A DNA stretch of 64,000 nt from Proteiniclasticum sp. (GTDB lineage Bacteria > Bacillota > Clostridia > Clostridiales > Clostridiaceae): contig NZ_DOPX01000012.1 in assembly GCF_003514505.1 (NCBI RefSeq), positions 53,165-117,164 of the forward strand, given 5' to 3'. Shown here piece by piece: positions 53,579 through 61,177 of the stretch. Position 1 is the first letter of the stretch. Each line of letters begins with the position of its first letter. A program made the position numbers and the translations under genes. The notes under the pieces were generated by a model. It ran no database searches, was not told where the DNA came from, and saw only the letters and a list, made by a program, of their open reading frames with translations.

Positions 53579-53755
53579 TTAGTAAAACATAATCCATGTC
53601 AGGAGGGCAAAAAAAGCATAGAAACCGACAACAATCGGAAACAGATAGGTAGCCATGGCAAACGCCATTGCCATCAGATCGCCTCTTTCAAGCTTTACAT
53701 CTGCTTCCATATCGGGTTCCACATCATCAAATCGATGTTTCCCAAAAATCTGCAT
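53579..53755 (-). CDS. 58-aa membrane protein at the end of the opp operon, unknown
   Basis: The gene starts at ATG 53753-53755 with AAGGAGGG 8 nt upstream; longer frames lack a site. The N-terminal half (MQIFGKHRFDDVEPDMEAD) is acidic and cytoplasmic-looking. The second half is one long or two short hydrophobic helices (LMAMAFAMATYLFPIVVGFY, ending LLTWIMFY). It follows oppF by 38 nt and is followed by the operon terminator. It is not similar to any Opp subunit I know. It may be an accessory or stabilising small protein of the transporter. Confidence 0.6.
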   Translation of the reverse strand: MQIFGKHRFDDVEPDMEADVKLERGDLMAMAFAMATYLFPIVVGFYAFFALLTWIMFY

Positions 53756-53793
53756 TAAATTATCCCTCCTTTTTAACCTATGAGTTACAAATA

Positions 53794-54801
53794 TTATATT
53801 TCGCCTGCAAAGTGACAAGCTACAAAATGATTCGGATGCTTCACTGGATTAAACTCTCTTAGTATTGGAATCTGCTCTTTACAGATATCCTTTGCATAAG
53901 GACATCTTGTGTGGAACTTACATCCTGGTGGAGTATTTACATTACTTGGCAGTTCTCCAATGATTGGTTCCATCTTTCTCAGATGTGTTGGATCTGGAAC
54001 AGGAATCGCTGCCAAAAGCGCTCTTGTATATGGGTGAGTAGGTTGATCATATAGTGCATGCTTCCCAGCCAGTTCAACCAAAGAACCCAAATACATAACT
54101 CCAATTCTGTCACTGATGTGTTTTACAACACTAAGGTCATGGGAGATAAAGAGATAAGATAGTCCCATTCTTTCCTGAAGATCCATCATCAGATTCAGAA
54201 TCTGTGATTGAATCGATACGTCAAGAGCGGAAACTGGCTCATCAGCCACAATAAAATCAGGATTTAAAGCAAGTGCTCTAGCAATTCCAATTCTTTGTCT
54301 TTGTCCACCAGAGAACTGATGAGGATATCTATAGATGTGATATGGTGAAAGACCACACATCTCGATGATCTCCATTACTCTGTTCTTATACTCTTCTCCA
54401 GGCTTAACAAGATTATGGGAAAGCAGTGATTCACCCACAATATTACTTACGTTAAGTCTTGGGTTCAGAGAGCTGTATGGATCCTGGAAAATCAGCTGCA
54501 TCTCTCGTCTCAGTGACTTCAGCTGTGCTCCCTTCAGTGTTGCGATATCCCCATCAATGGCTTTTCCATGATAGATGATCTGTCCATCTGTTGGGTCATA
54601 TAATCTTACGATGGTTCGGCCAAGGGTAGATTTTCCGCATCCTGATTCGCCTACAAGACCGATGGTCTCTCCTTCATTTAATTTGAAGGTTACTCCATCT
54701 ACAGCCTTGATAAAGGACTTCTTACCAAAAGCACCAGATTTTACTGGGAAATATTTTTTAACATCATTTACTTCAAGCAATACTCTTTTATTATCGTTCA
54801 T
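53794..54801 (-). CDS. oppF: Oligopeptide ABC transporter ATP-binding protein OppF
   Basis: This ATPase subunit couples ATP hydrolysis to peptide import with OppD. 335 residues: Walker A GLVGESGCGKST, LSLNPRLNVSN-type Q-loop stretch, signature FSGGQRQRIGIARAL, Walker B ADEPVSALD, H-loop SHDLSVVKH. The C-terminal oligopeptide/dipeptide transporter domain has C-x-F-H-T-R-C-P-Y-A, a cluster of cysteines (about residues 285-303) typical of these subunits. It follows oppD by 9 nt. Confidence 0.96.
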   Translation of the reverse strand: MNDNKRVLLEVNDVKKYFPVKSGAFGKKSFIKAVDGVTFKLNEGETIGLVGESGCGKSTLGRTIVRLYDPTDGQIIYHGKAIDGDIATLKGAQLKSLRREMQLIFQDPYSSLNPRLNVSNIVGESLLSHNLVKPGEEYKNRVMEIIEMCGLSPYHIYRYPHQFSGGQRQRIGIARALALNPDFIVADEPVSALDVSIQSQILNLMMDLQERMGLSYLFISHDLSVVKHISDRIGVMYLGSLVELAGKHALYDQPTHPYTRALLAAIPVPDPTHLRKMEPIIGELPSNVNTPPGCKFHTRCPYAKDICKEQIPILREFNPVKHPNHFVACHFAGEI

Positions 54802-54810
54802 ATTTCCCTC

Positions 54811-55800
54811 CTACTTATCTTCATACAAGAAGCATTTAACCTGATGCGTCTCGCCGTTTTTCTCTTTGTCTATGAAATATACCCCTGGCTCTTCCTGCCA
54901 GCACTTATCCATGGCAAACTTACATCTTGGAGCAAAGTAGCAACCCTTTGGAAGCTCCATAGGATTTGGAACTACACCCTCAATACTGTTCAGTCTCTTC
55001 TTCTCTGACTTAAGATCTGGAATAGATTCCAGAAGTCCTTGAGTATATGGATGCTTTGGATTCCCATAAAGCTCTTTTACTTCTGCAGATTCTACTACTT
55101 TACCAGAGTACATTACAATAACATCATCAGCCATCTGCGCTACGACTCCTAGGTCATGGGTGATCAGCATGATTGCAGTATTGGTTTTCTCTTTAAGATC
55201 GTTCATCAAAGACAGAATCTGTGCCTGAATGGTTACATCAAGCGCAGTAGTCGGTTCATCTGCAATCAGAACCTTAGGATCACATGCAAGCGCCATGGCG
55301 ATCATAGCTCTTTGTCTCATACCACCAGAGAGTTGGTGAGGATAGTCATAAACTACACGCTCTGCTCTAGGAATACCAACAAGTTTGAGCATATTTACTG
55401 CTTTGTCATGGGCTTCCTGTTTACTTAAATCCTGATGAAGTTTGATCGATTCAATAATCTGATCTCCAATTCTAAAAACAGGGTTTAAGGAAGTCATTGG
55501 TTCCTGGAAAATCATGGAAATTTCATTTCCTCTGATTTTTCTCATTTCATCTACAGGAAGCTGGACGATATCTTTATCCCCATACATAATGCTTCCTTCA
55601 ACAATCTTACCATTCTTATCAATGAGCTTAAGAATACTCATGGAGGTAATGCTCTTTCCGCATCCGGATTCACCAACAATACCTAGAGTTTTTCCTTCAT
55701 ATAAATCAAAATTTACACCATCTACAGCCTTAACAACACCCTTATCTGTGAAGAAGTGTGTTTTAAGGTTTCTTACTTCTAATACTTTCTTCATAATCAA
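54811..55800 (-). CDS. oppD: Oligopeptide ABC transporter ATP-binding protein OppD
   Basis: The first ATPase subunit, 329 residues. Walker A is GIVGESGCGKS, signature LSGGMRQRAMIAMAL, Walker B IADEPTTALD, H-loop THDLGVVAQM. The C-terminal domain has CYFAPRCKFAMDKCW. The reading frame has two near-adjacent ATGs; MKKVLEVRNLKTHFF may be the better start. It overlaps nothing and follows oppC by 2 nt. Confidence 0.96.
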   Translation of the reverse strand: MIMKKVLEVRNLKTHFFTDKGVVKAVDGVNFDLYEGKTLGIVGESGCGKSITSMSILKLIDKNGKIVEGSIMYGDKDIVQLPVDEMRKIRGNEISMIFQEPMTSLNPVFRIGDQIIESIKLHQDLSKQEAHDKAVNMLKLVGIPRAERVVYDYPHQLSGGMRQRAMIAMALACDPKVLIADEPTTALDVTIQAQILSLMNDLKEKTNTAIMLITHDLGVVAQMADDVIVMYSGKVVESAEVKELYGNPKHPYTQGLLESIPDLKSEKKRLNSIEGVVPNPMELPKGCYFAPRCKFAMDKCWQEEPGVYFIDKEKNGETHQVKCFLYEDK

Positions 55801-55802
55801 CC

Positions 55803-56714
55803 CTACCTAATTTCCTTTGGATCAAAAGCGTCTCTCAGCCCTTCACCAAGCAGATTTATACTCAACACAGTCAACATAATCATTACACCGGGTGGTACCC
55901 AAAGCCATTGCATATTTCTGAATACATCTGAGTTTCTGGCTCTTTCAATCATATTACCCCATGTTGGTGTTGGAGGTGTTACTCCAAGCCCCAGGTAAGA
56001 TAAGCTCGCCTCAGTCAGAATCGCACCAGCCATTCCAAGAGTTGCGCTTACAATAATATATGCGTATGTATTTGGAAGAAGGTGTTTTGCAATTCTGGAT
56101 CTTGTGGAAAGTCCCAGGATCTCAGTTGCTTGCATAAACTCCTGCTCTCTCAGAGATAGAATCTGCCCTCTTACCATTCTAGCAAGTCCTGGCCAGCTTA
56201 AAATACCAATGAGGAACATAACAAGGTACATCTTATACTTGGAATCTACCCACATCAGAGCACCTGAGATGGTAATAACGGTTGGTGTAAACGGAATGGA
56301 GTAAACAATTTCTGCAAATCTCATAAGTGCATTGTCTACAACTCCACCATAATAACCAGCAACACCACCAACAATAGCTCCAATGAGCACGGTGAATCCT
56401 GCTGCGATTAAACCTACCATGATTGATGTTCTTCCGCCAAGGAAGAGTCTTGTGAATACGTCTCTTCCCTGTTCGTCCGTGCCTAGCCAATACTTTCCAG
56501 ATGGAGGCAACTTTTTGTCATCCAGTATAAAATCATTCAGTTCAAACTTAGAAAATATCGGTACAAAAATGACAGCCAGCAATATCAGTATAAACAATAC
56601 TGCTCCGAACATAGCTGTTTTATTCTTCTTAAATCTACCCCAGGCAATCATCCATGGTCCTACGATATTGGCAGCTTGGGTAGTTTTCTCATAGTTTTTC
56701 TTATTGTCTTCCAT
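55803..56714 (-). CDS. oppC: Oligopeptide ABC transporter permease OppC
   Basis: 303 residues with an N-terminal OppC-type segment (WGRFKKNKTAMFGAVLFILIL), six helices and the GTDEQGRDVFTRLFLGGRTS region. The ATPase-coupling EAA loop is AATEILGLSTRSRIAKHLLPN. It forms the channel with OppB. It follows oppB by 11 nt. Confidence 0.95.
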   Translation of the reverse strand: MEDNKKNYEKTTQAANIVGPWMIAWGRFKKNKTAMFGAVLFILILLAVIFVPIFSKFELNDFILDDKKLPPSGKYWLGTDEQGRDVFTRLFLGGRTSIMVGLIAAGFTVLIGAIVGGVAGYYGGVVDNALMRFAEIVYSIPFTPTVITISGALMWVDSKYKMYLVMFLIGILSWPGLARMVRGQILSLREQEFMQATEILGLSTRSRIAKHLLPNTYAYIIVSATLGMAGAILTEASLSYLGLGVTPPTPTWGNMIERARNSDVFRNMQWLWVPPGVMIMLTVLSINLLGEGLRDAFDPKEIR

Positions 56715-56725
56715 AATAAACCCTC

Positions 56726-57703
56726 CTAACTAACCTTTACTCTAGGATCCACCAGTGCATAACTGATATCAGCCAGCAGGTTTCCTGCGAGCATGAGCAC
56801 TGCGTAGAAAATATTGATTGCCATAACTAATGAAGTATCTTGTTTAAAAATCGCTTCGTGAAGGGTATTTCCGATTCCTGGCCATTTAAAAATGGTTTCG
56901 AGAATCAGAGAACCACCAAATAATGAAGGAATATAGCTACCAAGCAATGTAACAATCGGTAAAAGAGCATTTCTAAATGCATGCTTGTAAATAACAACTT
57001 TCTCAGAAAGTCCTTTGGATCTTGCGGTTCTGATGTAGTCCTGATTAATGACTTCAAGTACAGCATTTCTCACATATCTTGTCAAACTTGCAAGAGAAGA
57101 AATAACTAGTACGATCAGAGGCATAATCATGTGCCTGCCTACGTCAACAATTTCTGCCCACAAACTTGGATATCCACGAACAACCATCAGTGGATCTCTC
57201 ATAAGTGTAAGTGGTAATCCTGCTGGAATTCCCACAAAGAAAATCAGAATCATCGCAAAGAAGAAGGAAGGCATGGAAACACCAATTAGGGAAAATACCG
57301 TCCAAAAATTATCGAAATTGCTATACTTATTTACTGCAGACTTAATACCAACGGGTATTGAAATCGCAAAAGCAAAAATCATCCCTATAAAGTTGATCAA
57401 GAAAGTATTCCAAACACTCTCTCCAATGATATCTTTAACTGGTGCTCTTTTCAGAATAGAACGTCCAAAGTCCCCTTGTAGAGTTCTTCCCATCCAGTTA
57501 ATATATCTTTCTACAATATTTCCATCTAATCCAAGCTGTTCTTTTAACGCTTGTTGCTGCTCTGCAGTAACACCTGATCCAACACCCAAGTAGGCTTGGA
57601 CAGCATCACCTGGCATAAGCTCCATAATTCCGTAGATGACCATGGATATCACGATCATAACAGGAATCAGGTGCAGCAATCTCCTTGCTATATATTTTAA
57701 CAT
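56726..57703 (-). CDS. oppB: Oligopeptide ABC transporter permease OppB
   Basis: 325 residues from ATG 57701-57703 (MLKYIARRLLHLIPVMIVIS), with GGGGAG 6-12 nt upstream; an earlier frame start at 57718 includes that site. Six helices; family stretches ELMPGDAVQAYLG, WMGRTLQGDFGRSI, and the EAA motif TARSKGLSEKVVIYKHAFRN. A hairpin separates it from oppA. Confidence 0.95.
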   Translation of the reverse strand: MLKYIARRLLHLIPVMIVISMVIYGIMELMPGDAVQAYLGVGSGVTAEQQQALKEQLGLDGNIVERYINWMGRTLQGDFGRSILKRAPVKDIIGESVWNTFLINFIGMIFAFAISIPVGIKSAVNKYSNFDNFWTVFSLIGVSMPSFFFAMILIFFVGIPAGLPLTLMRDPLMVVRGYPSLWAEIVDVGRHMIMPLIVLVISSLASLTRYVRNAVLEVINQDYIRTARSKGLSEKVVIYKHAFRNALLPIVTLLGSYIPSLFGGSLILETIFKWPGIGNTLHEAIFKQDTSLVMAINIFYAVLMLAGNLLADISYALVDPRVKVS

Positions 57704-57743
57704 TGTTTCACTCCCCATAGCTCCTATATATTTTTGTAGTAGA

Positions 57744-57768
57744 AAGGCAGTCTGAAACAGACTGCCTT
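57744..57768 (-). other. Hairpin between oppA and oppB
   Basis: Perfect 11-bp stem AAGGCAGTCTG/CAGACTGCCTT with a 3-nt loop, 26 nt after the oppA stop codon. The run of U after it is short. It could attenuate or protect the oppA message from 3' decay. Confidence 0.6.
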
Positions 57769-57794
57769 AAAACTTCTCAAATTAGAATATTATT

Positions 57795-59546
57795 CTATTC
57801 TTCGATGTAAGCATCTCTAACAGCCTTTACCCAACCATACAGGGAGCTGGTGTTAAAGTTCTTAACCTTTGAATTGTAAAGGTCAAAGTATGTGTTTGCA
57901 TAAACAACGATCTTTGGCATTTCTTCGTTCAGAATCTTTACAACTTCTGCATAAAGTGGCTTAGCTTCTTCTGGATCCATAATCTTTCTAGCTTCGTCAA
58001 GAAGTCTGTCAACTTCAGCATTCTTGTATCTGGAAGTGTTGTCCTTACCTGAACCTACATCATTTGAGTGGAACTCAGAGTAGATGGAGTCTGGGTCAGC
58101 ACTTGTGATGGATGTTGCAAGGAAGAACAGGCTCCACTTGTCAACGTTCGCATCAGAGTTGTAAATAACGTAGTCAAGAATGGTGTTGAATTCGAGGTAA
58201 GAAATATTCAGCTTCACGCCAAGTTCCTGTCCCCAAGCCTTTTCCCACATTGGGATAAGTGTAGCAAGAATATCATGTTCTGGCATAGCTGCGATGTTCA
58301 GCTCCAGAAGCTTTCCATCCTTAGCTCTGATTCCGTCTGCTCCAGCTACCCAGCCAGCTTCATCCAGAATGGACTTAGCCTTTTCGATGTCGTAGGAGTA
58401 GTCAATCAGGGAGCTAACAAGCTCGTCACTCATAACCCAAGAAATCTGGGAGAATGGATGGTTCTGTGTTGTAGCAAGTACCATACCTGAATCAGGATCC
58501 TTGTAGTAGCTGTTTACGAAGGACTCTGTGTCAAATGCATATGCAAGAGCCTGTCTTACAGCAACTTCAGCTGTTGGTCCAGCTTCTGTGTTGAAGTTTA
58601 CATAACCGTAACCGGATCTTGGATATTCGTTGATGGAGTATCCGCCATCTCTAGCTTCCTTGATCTTAGCTGGTTCGATAACGCCAGCCAGAAGGTCAAC
58701 TTCACCGTTCATCAGCTGAACGATGTCTGTGGACTGGTCTACGAACTGGAGAAGGATTTCCTTGATCATGTAGCCTTCACCAGTGTACTTGTCATTTCTT
58801 GTCAAATAGATGAACTGAGCTTCAGTAAAGTTGTCAAGTACGTATGGTCCTGATCCTACAGGAGCAGCGGACTTTTCTTCAACTGGAGCGGTATTCTTGT
58901 ATGTTACACCTTCACCATAGTAGTGTTCTGGCATAATAGCAAATGTTGTGTTTGCAAAGTTTGTTCTCTTGCCTTCAGCAAAAGTAAATGTAACTTTGTA
59001 GTCACCATCGGCAACAACACCTGGGAATTCTTCTGACTCACCAGCTGCATAAGCTTCGTAACCTTCAAGGTCCTTAACTACTGAACCGTATCTTCCTGTA
59101 TAGGAAGGGTCGGAGAGCAGCTTGTAGGTCCAAACAACGTCACTAGCTGTTAGTGGTTCTCCGTCAGAGAATACAACGTCTTCTCTCAGATTAAAGGTAA
59201 TAACCTTACCATCTGGAGAAATTTCCCAATCTTTAGCAACAACAGGAATGTATTCATCCCCTTCGAAGTTAAGTGTAGCAAGTCCCTGGAACACAAGATC
59301 TACTACATATCCGTCATAGGATGAGGAGTAGTATGCTGGGTTGAAGTTACCTGATGCTTCGGTGATACCAACCTTCAATGTACCGGATGGTTCATTGGAT
59401 GGTTCTTCTGGTGTTTCACCTGGAGTTTCGGTGCCTGGAGTTTCCCCTGGTGTCTCAGGAGTCTCTTCTTTAGGACTGCAAGCAGTAAATACAACTGACA
59501 TAACCAGTGTAAGTGCTAACAGTAAGCCTATTCTCTTTTTTGTCAT
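57795..59546 (-). CDS. oppA: Oligopeptide-binding lipoprotein OppA (SBP family 5)
   Basis: 583 residues, secreted and lipid-anchored: the lipobox TAC places the modified Cys at 23. It is followed by a Pro/Glu/Thr repeat linker (about 27-52) and the family 5 binding domain (FQGLATLNFEGDEYIPVVAKDW, LREDVVFSDGEPLTASDVV, SGPYVLDNFTEAQFIYLTRN, VRQALAYAFDTESFV). It captures peptides for OppBCDF. It is the first gene of the operon, upstream of a hairpin. Confidence 0.94.
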   Translation of the reverse strand: MTKKRIGLLLALTLVMSVVFTACSPKEETPETPGETPGTETPGETPEEPSNEPSGTLKVGITEASGNFNPAYYSSSYDGYVVDLVFQGLATLNFEGDEYIPVVAKDWEISPDGKVITFNLREDVVFSDGEPLTASDVVWTYKLLSDPSYTGRYGSVVKDLEGYEAYAAGESEEFPGVVADGDYKVTFTFAEGKRTNFANTTFAIMPEHYYGEGVTYKNTAPVEEKSAAPVGSGPYVLDNFTEAQFIYLTRNDKYTGEGYMIKEILLQFVDQSTDIVQLMNGEVDLLAGVIEPAKIKEARDGGYSINEYPRSGYGYVNFNTEAGPTAEVAVRQALAYAFDTESFVNSYYKDPDSGMVLATTQNHPFSQISWVMSDELVSSLIDYSYDIEKAKSILDEAGWVAGADGIRAKDGKLLELNIAAMPEHDILATLIPMWEKAWGQELGVKLNISYLEFNTILDYVIYNSDANVDKWSLFFLATSITSADPDSIYSEFHSNDVGSGKDNTSRYKNAEVDRLLDEARKIMDPEEAKPLYAEVVKILNEEMPKIVVYANTYFDLYNSKVKNFNTSSLYGWVKAVRDAYIEE

Positions 59547-60250
59547 TCTTTCTTCCTCCTTGAATAATCTTTTATTTTAAGCTGATGTCGCCAGCAGCTA
59601 AAAACCGAACAATGTGTAATTGAGAATGTGTTGCTTAAGATATTACTCATTTTATTATAAAACGTACAATTTATCAACTAATTTTTAATAAAAGTTCATA
59701 ATCTCTGATTTTTGAGTCAAAAATAGAACGTTTTCTTAATCAAATTATCAGTAAAGAAGTTAAAAGGAACATTCTTACTGAAAATAAGCCAATAAATAGT
59801 GCACTTTTTTAACAAATCATAATTCAACTTATTAGGCATAATTATTTACTTTTCAAATAACGAAAGCTTGATCTGGTGAGATTTTACCAGTTGGTAGCAT
59901 TTTCAATAATGTAATAAACAGAATTAAAAATCATCAATCAATAAAGCTTAGTCCTATTTTACCACAACATATGGAAAACAGAAACTTTTTGTTTATACTA
60001 TATTCATAATCTGACAGATTTCACGGATTCTGTATTGGTTGTTTATTGCTATTTTTATCAGTAACACCGCTTCTATCCATATAATTTGATAACTTTTGTA
60101 TCTGATCACTGATTATCTTGTTAATTAAAGAGATTTTAATTTTTTTTTGAACTTATTATAGGATAATAGATACCATATTATACATATTATGCAGAAAAAA
60201 TTATAAGTATTCAAATACAAATTCGAGAATTTGTTTTTCAGGAGGTCGCT
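59547..60250. other. AT-rich intergenic region between oppA and the DUF1294 gene
   Basis: 700 bp of AT-rich DNA serving the two divergent genes. No convincing reading frame. A short hairpin GCTG.../CAGC (59581-59600) lies in the oppA leader. A weak CodY-like box exists at 59773-59787 (10 of 15 matches), which I do not count. Confidence 0.6.
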
Positions 60251-60520
60251 ATGCTCTATTTAAATGTTTACATGCAGTTAATAAACATCTTTGCTTTTCA
60301 TTTTATGTTATTTGACAAGCAATCAGCACGAAAATCAAAGCGAAGGATTCCAGAAAAAGTACTATTTACTTTCGCATTGCTTGGCGGAAGTGCTGGAGTC
60401 TTTCTTGGAATGCTGTTTTTCAGACATAAAACAAAACACGTTACGTTTACTTTACTCATTCCTTCACTGACAGCAGCCCAGATAATCGCATATTTCTTTA
60501 TAAGAAGTTATTTGGTTTAA
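60251..60520 (+). CDS. DUF1294 small membrane protein
   Basis: 89 residues of the DUF1294 family: FDKQSARKSKRRIPEKVL, LLGGSAGVFLGMLFFRHKTKH and a C-terminal helix. Three to four hydrophobic helices. The ATG follows CAGGAGGTCGCT. Function unknown. It is sometimes fused to a cold-shock domain in other bacteria, not here. Confidence 0.88.
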   Translation: MLYLNVYMQLINIFAFHFMLFDKQSARKSKRRIPEKVLFTFALLGGSAGVFLGMLFFRHKTKHVTFTLLIPSLTAAQIIAYFFIRSYLV

Positions 60521-61090
60521 TATACATCTCATACGTTTAATGATTTTGCATTTTGTAAACGTTTCCTGATTAATTCATAAAATCATCATGTAAATGTTTA
60601 CTTATACTGAATCTATTCATTACAGAGGTTTAATCTCTACTTCAACCACTTGAGCCTCCATAAGTTCAGCAGAAGCCAAGCTGTTGATATAGTGGTTCTA
60701 ATTATAGCGTTTCACCTTAACAAAAGCATAAACTCACAAAAAATATCACACTTTCTGTATCTTACGTAAAACAGCCAACAGCTCTTCAACTCCTCCGCTC
60801 AAGAAGGAACTGCTCATTATCCTATGCATCTTTATTATTGCGAATCGTCGTGGAGACTCTAGATGAACTATTGATCCCACGTTGCTTTTCTATACCAAAA
60901 CAAGGATCCCAGGGTTCTCGTGGTTAGTTCTAAATTCACTCACGTGATTTCAGAAATACAGCCTATCGGCAGCTTCTCATTTTGAATCTCTTACCTGTAT
61001 GGTTCTGATGACAAAATCACTCCTGTTGCTGCCTGATTATTTAGGATTTAGATATTGCGACGAATCATCTACTCTCCTTAGACTGAGCAA
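60521..61090. other. Non-coding region with gene remnants between DUF1294 and ppdK
   Basis: About 570 bp with no intact gene. A short minus-strand frame (60620-60697) and other broken protein-like stretches suggest a decayed gene. A mirror dyad CGTTTA/TAAACG is near 60535-60560. Confidence 0.45.
60620..60697 (-). pseudogene. Possible C-terminal fragment of a decayed gene
   Basis: 25 minus-strand codons read NHYINSLASAELMEAQVV-EVEIKPL and end in TAA, with an in-frame stop just upstream. Composition looks protein-derived. The family was not identified. Confidence 0.3.
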
Positions 61091-61095
61091 ATGTA

Positions 61096-61139
61096 AAAGA
61101 GGATATTACAGCTGTCGTCACAGCCATAATATCCTCTTT
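61096..61139 (-). terminator. Terminator of ppdK
   Basis: Perfect 13-bp stem AAAGAGGATATTA/TAATATCCTCTTT with an inner GCTGT/ACAGC stem, then TTTTACA on the minus strand. Confidence 0.85.
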
Positions 61140-61177
61140 CTAATTAGGTTCGGTGATACATATCACCAAATGAATTA

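Noticed and set aside
59773..59787. CodY-like box upstream of oppA
   Set aside because: Only about 10 of 15 positions match AATTTTCWGAAAATT, which is near chance in AT-rich DNA.
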